Source of the DNA: a virus
DNA: 64,000 nt
Strand: one strand, 5' to 3'
IMG/VR virus record: IMGVR_UViG_3300028536_000016
Span: 1 to 64,000 of that record
The stretch's first letter is position 1, and each line of letters begins with the position of its first letter. Positions 32,391-41,976 of the stretch are shown in pieces. The notes under the pieces are model-generated. The model was given only the letters and a program-made list of their open reading frames with translations, had not been told where the DNA came from and searched no databases. The position numbers and the translations under genes were made by a program.

Positions 32391-33427
32391 GCCGATGAAT
32401 TTTCCACAGAGGTAGCGGCCGGCGAGGCGCCATTGCTGAACGCCTGAAAGGTGCTGATCCAGCTCTGTGCATCGGGTGCGCGTGAGTTGCCGACGTGACG
32501 CATGTAGCGGACTGTCCAATTGCCCGCGAAGGTATTCTTAGCTCGCGCGTTGCTCTGGCTTTGCTGGCCGGTCACGGCTTGTAGACCGGCCAGTTGTGGA
32601 AGCGTGATGATCGATCCCACCTGCAAATCGGAGCGCATCACAGTGCTGAAGGAGATCGTGAAGGCGTCCAGCCACGTCACCTGTCCGACCAGGTCCTGTT
32701 CCGCGATCGTTATGCCGGGCGCCGTACTCGCCGCCGTGCTGTCGAAAACCTTCAAGGTGTCATTGGCGAGCGTGATACTGACGCCCGAATAATCACCGCC
32801 GAGGATGTCCTGGCTCACGCCTTTCACATAGGCGGAGAATTGCTCGATCGTCTGATAGACCCCATGTTCATCCTGCGTCAGCACGAGGTTGGGACTGATG
32901 TTGACGCTGACCTTGTATTTCTTGTCCTGATAGGCCGTCTGCAAAACCTGCGTCACTACATCGCCCAGCTTCTGACCCTGCTTCCACGTGAAGGCCAGAT
33001 TGGCTGGCTGTGACTGTGTGGCGCCCCCATCGGTGATGACCACAAAGTCCAATGTCTGATTGACGCCCTGCCAATTGCCAAATGCCTGATAAATCTGGCC
33101 CTTGAGCAACAGTCCCGATTGGGATGCCGCTGCCGTGGCGAGAGGAAGACCGGCTTGCATACCGCCATAGACGCTAATCGGCGCGCCATTGAAATCCGAA
33201 GCCTGTCCGATCTGGGCCTTGGCTGGCCCCCAGATGCGCACGAAGGCCTGACCAGACGGGGCATCGAAAGCCACGACAGGGATATCGAACTCAACCATCT
33301 GGGCACCGAGATCCGCCTTGCCGTTGACGAGATTGGTCCATGTCGCACCAGCATTATTGCTCGGGCTTGATCCGCCGATCGGTGTGGCCACTTCTGGCCC
33401 TACGGTGATGCGATAGAAGCGTGACAT
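32387..33427 (-). CDS. Baseplate hub protein
   Basis: A 346-residue protein. VEFDIPVVAFDAPSGQAFVRIWG and the barrel-like series that follows (LDFVVITDGG, GVSITLANDTLKVFD, VRSDLQVGSIITLP) fit hub proteins of contractile tails (gp27/gpD place). It lies between a small DUF6983-like protein and the spike gene. Confidence 0.7.
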   Translation of the reverse strand: MSRFYRITVGPEVATPIGGSSPSNNAGATWTNLVNGKADLGAQMVEFDIPVVAFDAPSGQAFVRIWGPAKAQIGQASDFNGAPISVYGGMQAGLPLATAAASQSGLLLKGQIYQAFGNWQGVNQTLDFVVITDGGATQSQPANLAFTWKQGQKLGDVVTQVLQTAYQDKKYKVSVNISPNLVLTQDEHGVYQTIEQFSAYVKGVSQDILGGDYSGVSITLANDTLKVFDSTAASTAPGITIAEQDLVGQVTWLDAFTISFSTVMRSDLQVGSIITLPQLAGLQAVTGQQSQSNARAKNTFAGNWTVRYMRHVGNSRAPDAQSWISTFQAFSNGASPAATSVENSSA

Positions 33428-33699
33428 CAGGGCGCAACGATGAAGTTATTGGAATCGGCCCTGAAGATCATTGTGCTGGTGGTGAAATATCCCTTGATCA
33501 GGTCAATATCATAATCCGGCGGACTCCCGCGCAGAGGCTTCTGAAGCACCAGCGTTCCACCCAACGTATAGACATTAACCACCCAGCGCTGCCCGAACAG
33601 GTTCCAGGTCACGATGACATTATATTGCTGGCCATCCAGCGTCGGCAGGAAGCTGAAGTTCTGATTGATCGTCGGGGTGAATTGGGTGAGTGTCGCCAT
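33427..33699 (-). CDS. Small tail protein (DUF6983-like)
   Basis: A 90-residue protein. ATG 33699 has GGGGAATTGAG before it and lies just after the upstream stop. The pattern FSFLPTLDGQQYNVIVTWNLFGQRW and a closing hydrophobic strand are typical of small baseplate-associated proteins I associate with DUF6983. Function unknown. Confidence 0.65.
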   Translation of the reverse strand: MATLTQFTPTINQNFSFLPTLDGQQYNVIVTWNLFGQRWVVNVYTLGGTLVLQKPLRGSPPDYDIDLIKGYFTTSTMIFRADSNNFIVAP

Positions 33700-33700
33700 C

Positions 33701-34465
33701 TCAATTCCCCGGCGTAATCGGACTGACCGATGACAGATTGGTGGTGCCGATCGGTGTGGTAGTGGAGGCAACATTCGATCCCTGCGGACCACTGGCTGCT
33801 GGCACGGTATTCTGGACGATGTTGGAAGATGGACTCGATATGCCGGTCTGGATAGGCTTGGATCCCGGCGGATCGCCAGCATTCTGGGTCTGCCCGGAAA
33901 TCTTGGACATCACCTGATTCTGTGCCGCCTGTGCCGCCGCGAGCGTGATCAGGGGCTGTTCGAAATTCCAGATCCAACGTTCTTGCGGCTGAGAACCCGT
34001 GCCTTCCTCTGATCCATCTACCAAGGTTACGAGCAGGCATCCCTGATAGATGTAGCTCGGGGTCGAAACATTGTAATAGCCGCCCTGCGCGGTGTGGCTG
34101 TCCAGCGTGCCCTTGAGCGCCGTCATGATGGACTGCCGCTGGCTAAAAGTAATCTCGTCATTGGCCGGCACCAGCATTTCGAGGCTGACCCGCAACGGAT
34201 TAGTGATGATCGCATTCGCAGCCACGCTCTGATTGGCGAGCGGATAATGAGCCGTTTCATTGTCCATGAGAGTACCGCCGCCCAGCACTCGGAAATGTCC
34301 AAAGGTATCGGCAATCTGAGCCGCATCCGAGCTGCTGAGGACGCCTGCCGAATAGTTCCTGGAATCCAGCAATGACACAATGGGCAGCATGCCCGTGCCG
34401 GCAATGCCGCCAACCAAGATGATGGGCGAGACCTCATAGCTGAGTTGGAAATCACTGCGTGCCAT
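33701..34465 (-). CDS. Tail/baseplate protein
   Basis: A 254-residue protein starting two bases beyond the tape measure stop. The first 160 residues are beta-rich (LSYEVSPIILVGGIAGTG), the last 60 a Ser/Thr/Pro-rich flexible tail. Genes at this place after a tape measure encode baseplate or tail-tip proteins (gp53/LysM-like place). No LysM motif is seen. Confidence 0.6.
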   Translation of the reverse strand: MARSDFQLSYEVSPIILVGGIAGTGMLPIVSLLDSRNYSAGVLSSSDAAQIADTFGHFRVLGGGTLMDNETAHYPLANQSVAANAIITNPLRVSLEMLVPANDEITFSQRQSIMTALKGTLDSHTAQGGYYNVSTPSYIYQGCLLVTLVDGSEEGTGSQPQERWIWNFEQPLITLAAAQAAQNQVMSKISGQTQNAGDPPGSKPIQTGISSPSSNIVQNTVPAASGPQGSNVASTTTPIGTTNLSSVSPITPGN

Positions 34466-34466
34466 A

Positions 34467-36194
34467 TCAGCCGCCCGCAACCGAGTTTGCGGTTGTGGCA
34501 ACGCTCGCGCCTGTCTGGTTTTTGATATTGACCGTCACCGCCGCATTCACGCCTCTGCGCGCATCTTCAAGCCTGCTTTTGGGACGTTCATATTCACGTG
34601 AAACAGTGCTGCCGGCCGCATAGGCGCTCATGGTCCTTTTCAAATCATCGCCTGCCCGCTTTTCGGTATGGTTCAGCTCCCAATGGATAAAGCCGAGCTG
34701 CTCCCGCAGTGCCTGGGTCGGATCTTTAACCGACTGCATAGTGTGGCCATACAGTTTGGCATATTGGGCCTGGCGATCGGCATGCCATTGCGAAAGCCCA
34801 TAGGCTTTGCCGTTATCGCCAGATATAAAGGGATTGAAACCGCTCTCCGCCTCGACATTCGCAATAATGCCTCGGGTCTGATTGGCGGTCCATCCGGCTT
34901 TCTGTAACTGGCTACCGGCCCATTGGACCGCCAGCGCGTCATATTTGTTCGTGCCGACAGTCGCGCCTTTGAAGTTTCCACTCCCGATCGGCGTTCCGTC
35001 CGGCGCGCGATTCTCCAACGGGCCAGGATCATTTTTGTCTGGGATGAGTCCGAGAAACCGAAGCGCGGAAGCCATCTTGTGGGCGAACATTCCTACATCA
35101 TCGATAATTTCCTTAAAATCCTTCTGGAATTTCGGTGAGCCAAGATATTTGGCGAAGCTATCGGCACCATCGCCGAAAGCCTTCCAATCGATGCGGTTCA
35201 ACACATCATTGGCCAGATTGCCGAAACTCGTAACGATCCTGTCCAGGGCGCCGCTATCTTCGAGATGCGTCAGGCCCTTGATGAGCGTGTTTTCAAACTT
35301 CAGCTTCACCGTATCGAGCGTCACCATGAAGTTCTGCCACTTGCGGCCGACTTCATCGTTAAGGCCTTGATAGCGTCGGCTTTCTGAAATCGACTGATTG
35401 AATTGACCATTGCTCTCACCAGCCATGCGCCGCAGATCATCAGGCGAGAAGAATTGTGTCAGACCCTGCGCACCCGCAAGCGCAAGATTGCCCTTATCGG
35501 CTTTGAACATGCGGCGTGCCGCTATGGCAAGTTGACGCGTCGTCTCGGCCGTTTCGCCATTGGGGTTGACCCCCATCATTTGGAAGGCACCCCATTTTGT
35601 CGGGTCAGCCTGTGCGTTCGCGACATTCTCCAACGTCGAATTGACGTCAAAATAGCGCTGCATCTGTACACCCATGCCCTGCCGCTGGCTCATGGAGACG
35701 CCCATGCCCATCGCGGCACGGCGATCATTGCCCACACCAGCCAACATACTACCGAGACCAAATAATCCCATAGCGCTGCCGATCAGGCCGGTGGCACCGC
35801 CGAGGACGGTCCACTTGCCGAGACCAATGGCGAGATCCGTGACGGTTCGGCCAAAATCGCGCGCCTGATCGATCGTTTTCTTACGCCGCTCCGCCGCCTC
35901 TTCTTCGCGCTTCTTGGCCTCCATGTCCTCCTGACGGCGGCGCCGTGCAGCATCGGACATGGCCTTGTCTCGTGCGGTTTCCTCTTGAGCAAGCCGCCGT
36001 GTTTCTTCGGCCTGATGAGCAATCTCCGCTGCGAATGCCGCACCGGCCGCGACGGCAGAAGTGATGGCCTCAGTCGAACCCTTCCATGCCTCGGGCTGCG
36101 CCTTGACCTGCGCTTGATATTTATTGAACGTATCAAGGAAGCGCTTAAAGGCCCCGTCGTCCACCGGTATGCGAAGGATAGGCGTGCCGGCCAC
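34467..36194 (-). CDS. Tape measure protein with tail lysozyme domain
   Basis: A 575-residue protein. Residues 45-115 form a highly charged coiled coil, 118-155 a hydrophobic Gly-rich stretch (LGKWTVLGGATGLIGSAMGL), then helices. Residues 425-530 (GWTANQTRGIIANVEAESGFNP, GLSQWHADRQAQYAKLYG) match the phage tail lysozyme domain. It sets tail length and would degrade peptidoglycan during DNA entry. It is short for a tape measure, predicting a short contractile tail. Confidence 0.8.
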   Translation of the reverse strand: MAGTPILRIPVDDGAFKRFLDTFNKYQAQVKAQPEAWKGSTEAITSAVAAGAAFAAEIAHQAEETRRLAQEETARDKAMSDAARRRRQEDMEAKKREEEAAERRKKTIDQARDFGRTVTDLAIGLGKWTVLGGATGLIGSAMGLFGLGSMLAGVGNDRRAAMGMGVSMSQRQGMGVQMQRYFDVNSTLENVANAQADPTKWGAFQMMGVNPNGETAETTRQLAIAARRMFKADKGNLALAGAQGLTQFFSPDDLRRMAGESNGQFNQSISESRRYQGLNDEVGRKWQNFMVTLDTVKLKFENTLIKGLTHLEDSGALDRIVTSFGNLANDVLNRIDWKAFGDGADSFAKYLGSPKFQKDFKEIIDDVGMFAHKMASALRFLGLIPDKNDPGPLENRAPDGTPIGSGNFKGATVGTNKYDALAVQWAGSQLQKAGWTANQTRGIIANVEAESGFNPFISGDNGKAYGLSQWHADRQAQYAKLYGHTMQSVKDPTQALREQLGFIHWELNHTEKRAGDDLKRTMSAYAAGSTVSREYERPKSRLEDARRGVNAAVTVNIKNQTGASVATTANSVAGG

Positions 36195-36206
36195 TCGTCA
36201 ATCCCC

Positions 36207-36955
36207 CTACCTGCGCCGCGCCAAGATGGTCGCCAGTGCCGTCAGGCCATCCGCGAGATGCCGCTGGCGGAATGCCTCCGCCGTTGGATATTCATCCCAA
36301 GGCTTGCCCTTGTCGGAAAAATACTCGCGCCAGCCCGATCCGGCAAGCCAGTCCAGAGTTGCGGATATTACGCTGGGACATTCTCGCCAATAATCTCGTC
36401 TGGCATCGATGTCTTCAAAGAAGCCGCGTATTCCGTAGCATTCGAGAACGTAGTTAGCAGTTCGTATATCGCAGCCATTCCACGGACCAGACGATCCCGG
36501 TCCGCTCGCGGCGGCACACGGGAGACCACTGTAAAAAAAGTCAGGATGTTCAGCACCTCGGACTTCTCTTCCGCATCGATCAGTTTGCGGTCCAGCGCCG
36601 TCTGAAGCGGCATCGTGGTCCAGCCATCGCCGCTGGCCGTGATGATGTTGCTGAGCCGCACCATCTCTGCCAACAGGCCGCCCTCGCCTCCGACGCCATC
36701 GGGGCCATCCCACCAGTTCAAGCCCGGACTGCGATAAGTCGATGTGGCAACGTCCTTCAACACCATCTGGGCAATGCTCGGCGCGCTCGTGACCACGATG
36801 CCATTTTCGGCGAAGGCGGAGAATGTTTTTGCGAGAACCAGATGATAGCGCTCGAAGGTTTCTGGCATGATCGGCGTGGAGTGGATGTATAGCTTCTCCG
36901 TCTCTCCGCGCGAGATCGGGATGACGAGGTTTAGGTTGCGGTTGATCGTGACCAT
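36207..36955 (-). CDS. Frameshifted tail assembly chaperone (GT-like product)
   Basis: The first 138 codons are shared with the chaperone at 36368-36955. A -1 shift at the T7 tract 36533-36539 then joins a second frame running to 36207, which adds about 110 residues (GYGIRGFFEDIDARRDYW-like end, LATILARRR terminus). The second frame has no good start of its own and is clearly coding (WLAGSGWREYFSDKGKPWDEYP). This is the classical G/GT arrangement for tape-measure chaperones. Confidence 0.75.
36368..36955 (-). CDS. Tail assembly chaperone, unshifted form (G-like)
   Basis: A 195-residue helical protein starting on the stop of the tail tube gene. It lies between tube and tape measure genes, the fixed place of tail assembly chaperones. 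The slippery tract lies within codons ACT TTT TTT at 36541-36533. The unshifted product ends MPDEIIGENVPA. Confidence 0.75.
   Translation of the reverse strand: MVTINRNLNLVIPISRGETEKLYIHSTPIMPETFERYHLVLAKTFSAFAENGIVVTSAPSIAQMVLKDVATSTYRSPGLNWWDGPDGVGGEGGLLAEMVRLSNIITASGDGWTTMPLQTALDRKLIDAEEKSEVLNILTFFTVVSRVPPRADRDRLVRGMAAIYELLTTFSNATEYAASLKTSMPDEIIGENVPA
36533..36539 (-). promoter_or_regulatory. -1 ribosomal frameshift site T_TTT_TTT
   Basis: On the minus strand the zero-frame codons ACT TTT TTT ACA contain the heptamer T TTT TTT, which allows both tRNAs to re-pair after a -1 slip. The two overlapping frames of the tail chaperone region are offset by exactly -1 here. Confidence 0.75.
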
Positions 36956-37392
36956 CAGGCGAACAACGAATTGTTAACGGTATAGACGCCCTTGATCATG
37001 ACAGGGAAATCGTTGCTTTCGCCAGTTAGGTCCAGATCAGCGATATTACCAAGAACACAATTTTGGAAATAATAGCTTCCCAACACTGCAGAGTCTGTCA
37101 CGACGCTTACATCGCCAATAAGGGCATTGGTGAGGCGCTGCTGTTCCCACGCCGCCGCCAGGCTTTGTGACTTGTTAAGATAAAATGCGATGGTTCCAAT
37201 CTGGAATAATCTTGGAGATGGAACTGCGCCAGTCAAAGTCGGGATATAATCGCTTGTTTCTCCTTCAAAAGAGATACGAGCAAGCTTAGTCCCAAAAAAT
37301 CCGCTTGTGCAATTCAAATTTGGAAATTGAATGACGCTCACGCTGACTAAACCGCGATTAAGCGTTCCTTGCTGTTGGAGGGGTGAGGCCAT
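36955..37392 (-). CDS. Tail tube protein
   Basis: A 145-residue beta-rich protein directly downstream of the sheath gene. ISFEGETSDYIPTLTGAVPSP and DLDLTGESNDFPVMIKGVYTVNNS fit inner tube proteins of contractile tails. Position between sheath and chaperones supports it. The 40-base gap before it carries no ORF. Confidence 0.75.
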   Translation of the reverse strand: MASPLQQQGTLNRGLVSVSVIQFPNLNCTSGFFGTKLARISFEGETSDYIPTLTGAVPSPRLFQIGTIAFYLNKSQSLAAAWEQQRLTNALIGDVSVVTDSAVLGSYYFQNCVLGNIADLDLTGESNDFPVMIKGVYTVNNSLFA

Positions 37393-37432
37393 CTTATTAT
37401 TCCCTGTAAAGAAAAACCCGCATTATTACTTG

Positions 37433-38824
37433 TCAACCGCCAACCAAAAGCGTCGTGGCCTGAAGATTGAAGAAAATCGAAAGGAACGGCAACTGCGGAA
37501 TCCAGACGCAAGACAGTCCGCCATACTTGCCTTGCCCATAATCATTCGGATTCTCATCCGTATAAGCAAGGAATGGCTCGGCATTGATGACGATCTGGCC
37601 GTTATATGCGCCTGCATTGTAGTTCGCGAGGAAGTCATTGACCGGTAACTGCGTCGAGATGACCTGTCCATTGCCAAGCCCTGCCGCCAAGCCAGTATTC
37701 GCCACCCGGACAACGCGATTTTGCAACCTGTTGATACCCTGCTGATTATAATAAAGCGGATTCACACTCGACGCCGAACCGTTGATCACTTCATTGGCGA
37801 GCGCCAGCTTCGATTGAAGCTGCATCCAGTCCGTCGAATACCAGAAGTTCCAGAAATTGCCGTCCGACATCAGGCCCTGGAAAAGGATGTTGCCGGAAAT
37901 CCCGCCTTCCTGGCCCGTCCCGATCCATCCCACCTTGGCGGTCGCAAGCTGCTCGAATATCGTCTGATTGCCCTTGATCGGATAGGCAGTCGTGCCGAAG
38001 CTCGGCGAGTAAGTGAGGGGCGGCAGCTTGTTGGTGCTGGACGGATTGGCCTTGAGCGCCGTCCCGAAGGCCGAGGCCAACGAGAATTCGGTAGCCGCGA
38101 TCGAAGGCGCCTCCACCTCGGCATAGACGCACTTGTAGCCAGGCCCCGAATAGACGGCCCGATTCGCGACCGTGGTGGTGACATAGAAGTAGGTGAAGGC
38201 GTTCGTGGCCGTGCTATTGTTGCAGAGCGTCAAGAAGGCTGAATTGTCGTCCCACAGGCGCGGGATCAGGAAGGCGTAGATCTGAAACGTCGTGCCCAGC
38301 ACGCTCGTCATATAGGCTGTCAGGTCCGCTACGCCCTCGGTCGCGGTTCCTTCACCGAGTTCGAGGATATAAACCGATGGCACGCCATTGCCGGCGAAAT
38401 AGGTGGTTGCCATCGCGGTCAGTTCGGAGACCGATCCCAGCGTGACGCGGCCTGGTGTCGTCTCGGCTCCCGGATTCGCTACCAGCGGATAAGTGAAAGT
38501 GCTAGCGCCCGTGACGGTGGCGGTGAAGCTGCCGTTGTAGCCGGTCGGGACCGCACCCGCGATCACGACCGGCAGGACATCGCCAGTGGTCCAGCCATGA
38601 GGGGCCGTTGTCGTCGCCGTCACGACGCTGCCAGACCATGCCAGACTGGTGAGGGTCAGCGGCGGAGCGATCAGCGCACTCCAGCTATCCTTGCTGACGA
38701 GCTGCGACGTCCCAGCCGCCAACGTGCTGCCGCCTTGCGAGATCAGCGCGCCGGTCTGCTGAAGATTATTGGGCTGTGGTGCGAGAACGACCGAGGCATT
38801 GACGGTCACGATTGCGGTGGTCAT
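37433..38824 (-). CDS. Tail sheath protein
   Basis: A 463-residue protein. An N-terminal region with an inserted APHGWTTGDVLPVVIAG-type beta domain is followed by sheath-like core elements (VPSVYILELGEGTATEGV, YAEVEAPSIAATEFSLASAFG, WIGTGQEGGISGNILFQG). It is the long structural gene ahead of the tube gene, as in all myoviruses. It contracts to drive the tube into the host. Confidence 0.75.
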   Translation of the reverse strand: MTTAIVTVNASVVLAPQPNNLQQTGALISQGGSTLAAGTSQLVSKDSWSALIAPPLTLTSLAWSGSVVTATTTAPHGWTTGDVLPVVIAGAVPTGYNGSFTATVTGASTFTYPLVANPGAETTPGRVTLGSVSELTAMATTYFAGNGVPSVYILELGEGTATEGVADLTAYMTSVLGTTFQIYAFLIPRLWDDNSAFLTLCNNSTATNAFTYFYVTTTVANRAVYSGPGYKCVYAEVEAPSIAATEFSLASAFGTALKANPSSTNKLPPLTYSPSFGTTAYPIKGNQTIFEQLATAKVGWIGTGQEGGISGNILFQGLMSDGNFWNFWYSTDWMQLQSKLALANEVINGSASSVNPLYYNQQGINRLQNRVVRVANTGLAAGLGNGQVISTQLPVNDFLANYNAGAYNGQIVINAEPFLAYTDENPNDYGQGKYGGLSCVWIPQLPFLSIFFNLQATTLLVGG

Positions 38825-38872
38825 CGGCGATACCTCGGTTGATCAGAATGCGTTCATACAACAGCCTAGCGG

Positions 38873-39277
38873 TTAGGTGAAGTTACCCACCGCGACTACC
38901 GAGACCGCCGCACCCGTGGTCACATACCATCCGGGCGTCGCGACCGTGGCAGCACGGGACCGGATCGGCACGAAGAAGGGCTTGAGATCCGCAACCGAAG
39001 TCGCGCCGCCGGTGAAGAGTACGATCGCGGTGCTGCCGGAACCATCATAGAGCGAGATGGCGCCGGGGCTGGTGGTGGCCGGCACGACTAGGATGCCGTC
39101 GAGCTGATCGTTCACCGCGCCGGTGGCACCCAGCAGCGTCTTGGTCTGCGAGGCCGCGATCTGCTGATGGGTCTGATTGTTCAGCGACGTCGAGAGATTG
39201 CTTGCGGCGTCCAATGCCGGAAAACCGATGCCACCAGCGGCGAGGCGGGCGGTCTGTGCTGCGAGATTCTGGCCCAT
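38873..39277 (-). CDS. Small virion-associated protein
   Basis: A 134-residue beta-rich protein (LDGILVVPATTSPGAISLYDG, YVTTGAAVSVVAVGNF) with a helical N-terminus. Located between sheath and head-tail proteins. Possible head decoration or head-tail joining protein; no family is recognised. Confidence 0.6.
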   Translation of the reverse strand: MGQNLAAQTARLAAGGIGFPALDAASNLSTSLNNQTHQQIAASQTKTLLGATGAVNDQLDGILVVPATTSPGAISLYDGSGSTAIVLFTGGATSVADLKPFFVPIRSRAATVATPGWYVTTGAAVSVVAVGNFT

Positions 39278-39291
39278 GATAGTGGCTCCTT

Positions 39292-40305
39292 CTAAGAAAC
39301 GAATGACACGGTGGGGGTGATGAAGTGATCGATGAAAGCGCGGGTGATGAGCTGCTGCGACAATTCTCTCATGCGGCTCTGATAATAGCTGGCTTCGATC
39401 GTGATGACCTTCTTCTGCGCGAGCGCACTGATCTCGACCTGGCCCCGCTTGGCATCGCGCGGAATCGGTGAGTTCATGACGCCTAGGATATCGGGATGGC
39501 CGAGCGTGTAATCATGCAGATCGTCGAGCCAATCCATGATGGTGTCGTTGCGGACTCCATAGGTCGTGATCTTGACCACGTCCTTGGCAAGCTGCCAGCG
39601 CGAGCCCGTCTTGTCATGGAAGGCCCCGGCCTGCATCGGTGTCGTGTCGTCCTCCCCGATATGGATCGCCGCATAGGGGGGCGTGATGTTGTCGGGGACC
39701 AGCATCGAGGGATAGGCGGGAAAGTATTTGTTGAGCCCGAGCCAGATCGGCAGCGAGTTCGAGACCACGGGATCGGTGACATTGAGATCCGCCGGGTTAT
39801 CGATCACCTGCGTGGCGAGGGTCGGATAGACCGCATCGCCGGCATAGTGATAGAGCGCCGCCTGCCGATACCACATATTGCGGGACGAGAAGGCGAAGCG
39901 CTGGCCGTCGATCACGCCGATATACATCACGTCCGGGGCGATGTCGGACAGATCGTCTACCTCGTCCTTCGAGGTGAAGATGATCCGGTGGGTGGAAAAG
40001 CTTTCGTCCAGCCCTTGCGTGTTTACTGTCGTGCGGTGAAGCGAACCACGCGCGTCAAAGTTCGATGCCGGGACCGCCGCATAGCCGATCTGGTTCGGCG
40101 TCACGCTGTTGACGGCACCGCTGTTCGGCAAGGCGCTCGGATTCAGGATGTCGGCGCGGACCCAGAAGACGAAGCCATCGGCAGGCAGCACCACGCGCCG
40201 GTAGCGGGTGAAGTGGACGAGTTGATCAAGGTCGATGACGTCCAAGCCGGCGGAGAGTGCGCCGGCCATCTGGCCTTGGTTTGAAGTGGATTCGGAGACG
40301 CTCAT
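39292..40305 (-). CDS. Head-tail region structural protein
   Basis: A 337-residue protein with beta-rich N-terminal half and a segment TTYGVRNDTIMDWLDDLHDYTLGH. It is preceded and followed by structural genes between capsid and sheath. Longer than usual tail terminators. No family is recognised; a virion role is inferred from location. Confidence 0.6.
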   Translation of the reverse strand: MSVSESTSNQGQMAGALSAGLDVIDLDQLVHFTRYRRVVLPADGFVFWVRADILNPSALPNSGAVNSVTPNQIGYAAVPASNFDARGSLHRTTVNTQGLDESFSTHRIIFTSKDEVDDLSDIAPDVMYIGVIDGQRFAFSSRNMWYRQAALYHYAGDAVYPTLATQVIDNPADLNVTDPVVSNSLPIWLGLNKYFPAYPSMLVPDNITPPYAAIHIGEDDTTPMQAGAFHDKTGSRWQLAKDVVKITTYGVRNDTIMDWLDDLHDYTLGHPDILGVMNSPIPRDAKRGQVEISALAQKKVITIEASYYQSRMRELSQQLITRAFIDHFITPTVSFVS

Positions 40306-40814
40306 TCGACACTTGCTCTAAATGAGTTCTCATAGAGCGACGTGTCTACAAAACTCGGTCTCTCGTTCGGATTCTTACCGCTCTTGAACCGCGACGATTT
40401 ACGCTCCTGTGCCGCCTTCGTCGGGACGCCGGGGATGCCAAGTGTTTCGATCTCACCGCTCATCAGGAAGTGACGGAAGCCTTCCATGATTTCCTGCCCA
40501 GCCTCGGCGAAGGGATCGACGTTCGGCGAACCCGCATAAATGTCCTCAAGCGCGCCCTCGATCGAATGGACGAGCGCGCCCGTGATCTGGTCGGCATATT
40601 GTTCGTAGAAGGTGGCCATGACGCCATACTTCGCCTCAAGCGCCTGCGCGACCGTGACTGTGGTGGCAGGACCGCTGGCGCCATGCTCAGCCTCACGCGC
40701 GACCCGCTTGGCATCGCCCTTGTGAGTGCGACCGAGCTTGGTCTTACGGGGTTCGGGTGCCTTGCCGTCATTGCCATAGGCCGTCTCGATGACCGCGAAA
40801 ATGAGGTCTGTCAT
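40302..40814 (-). CDS. Head-tail joining protein (gp10-like place)
   Basis: A 170-residue protein whose ATG overlaps the upstream stop by four bases. Basic N-terminal half, then helices (ALEAKYGVMATFYEQYADQI) and an end ERPSFVDTSLYENSFRASV; YxxSFRASV-like ends occur in HK97 gp10-type and neck proteins. Neck or tail completion role is likely. Confidence 0.6.
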   Translation of the reverse strand: MTDLIFAVIETAYGNDGKAPEPRKTKLGRTHKGDAKRVAREAEHGASGPATTVTVAQALEAKYGVMATFYEQYADQITGALVHSIEGALEDIYAGSPNVDPFAEAGQEIMEGFRHFLMSGEIETLGIPGVPTKAAQERKSSRFKSGKNPNERPSFVDTSLYENSFRASVE

Positions 40815-41383
40815 GAGATCCCCCATTGTGTTCCGATTTTTTGGGCTATTCCTAAGTATGATCTCCCGTATGGCGTGCTCATGAGTTGGAGCTGATCAAG
40901 CGTCATGTTTTTTGCCTGCTCGGGCACGACCAAGGCCACACTCGTTCCCTCATCGCTGGACGAGGAGACGGTGCCGGTCGTGAAGCCCAACACATTGTTC
41001 TGCTTCCGGATCCACTCGAAATACCCATAAGGCACCCCGTCCACGACTTTGTAGGGATAAGGCGGTGTCGTGGTGATGTCGGGCGCCCAGGTAATCAAAA
41101 GATGGCCCGCAAGATTGTAGGTAGCATTGGCCAGAATCGGACCCGGAATGCATTCAAACCAGTCGTTAACCGTCGCGACCGCCGTATTGTAGGCGTAGAA
41201 GAACGCATCGGAATCGGTCGGCAACCACTCGACCGGCACGCCCATGACCCGGTAGACCCACCCCTGAAAGCCTGGAAAGGTCGGCTTCAGCGTGACGGGG
41301 AAACTGGGCGGTGTCGGCGGTACTGGCGCGGGCACGACCTGGGGAATGACACCTAGCGCCAGATAGGTGGCAGTCGCGTTCAC
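40811..41383 (-). CDS. Head completion / connector protein
   Basis: A 190-residue protein with TDSDAFFYAYNTAVATVNDWF and YNLAGHLLITWAPD, which resemble head-completion adaptor proteins (DUF4054-like) that coat the portal exit. The final segment LDQLQLMSTPYGRSYLGIAQKIG also fits this kind. Assignment is moderate. Confidence 0.6.
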   Translation of the reverse strand: MNATATYLALGVIPQVVPAPVPPTPPSFPVTLKPTFPGFQGWVYRVMGVPVEWLPTDSDAFFYAYNTAVATVNDWFECIPGPILANATYNLAGHLLITWAPDITTTPPYPYKVVDGVPYGYFEWIRKQNNVLGFTTGTVSSSSDEGTSVALVVPEQAKNMTLDQLQLMSTPYGRSYLGIAQKIGTQWGIS

Positions 41384-41944
41384 TTATGCGACTTTCCGGG
41401 GACGTCCGCGCTTCGGGGTCGGACGATCGATTTCGGGATGACGGATGCGGAGGCCTTCCTTCAACATGCCGGGCAGATCTGCATCTTCCTCGACTTGCTC
41501 GAACTCCATCTCCAGCTTGGGGAGCGGACGTTCGACCAATTGCGTCAGACCAGCATCGGCCGCGACCGCGAGACTGCGGCGGCGTTCGGCGCCCTGATCG
41601 GACAGGATGCCGACATTGTGATTGACCACGTCCTCAAGGATCGGGCGCGGGACGGGACGGTCCTGCGACCACACCAGCTTGACGACACCGCGCGCCTTGG
41701 CGGTACGGATTTCTTCGGTGCTGACCGCGCCGCAGGTCGCTTCAAGCTGCTGGATGATTTCATGCAATTCCTGGGGATGAAGTTCCCCACCGAACTGCAT
41801 CTGCTGCCGCGCCGGAATCGTGATCATCTTCGGCGGGACAAGCCGCGTGTCCGTGCGGCGTCCCTGATCGTCCACCGTGAAATCCAGACGATAGTAAATC
41901 TGGCGATTCTGGCCGGTAGCGTTCACTACATAGAGCTTTGACAT
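41384..41944 (-). CDS. Virion or morphogenesis protein
   Basis: A 186-residue protein with a beta N-terminus (YYRLDFTVDDQGRR), a coiled middle (LHPQELHEIIQQLEATCG) and a basic end (RPTPKRGRPRKVA). It sits right after the major capsid gene. No family is recognised. Confidence 0.6.
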   Translation of the reverse strand: MSKLYVVNATGQNRQIYYRLDFTVDDQGRRTDTRLVPPKMITIPARQQMQFGGELHPQELHEIIQQLEATCGAVSTEEIRTAKARGVVKLVWSQDRPVPRPILEDVVNHNVGILSDQGAERRRSLAVAADAGLTQLVERPLPKLEMEFEQVEEDADLPGMLKEGLRIRHPEIDRPTPKRGRPRKVA

Positions 41945-41976
41945 GGAAGGCTTTCTCTTAAGCGGGTTCAGTCAAA

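Noticed and set aside
39496-40284. A 262-codon plus-strand ORF
   Set aside because: It lies opposite a virion gene, has no upstream ribosome site and has Arg/Asp/Val mirror composition.
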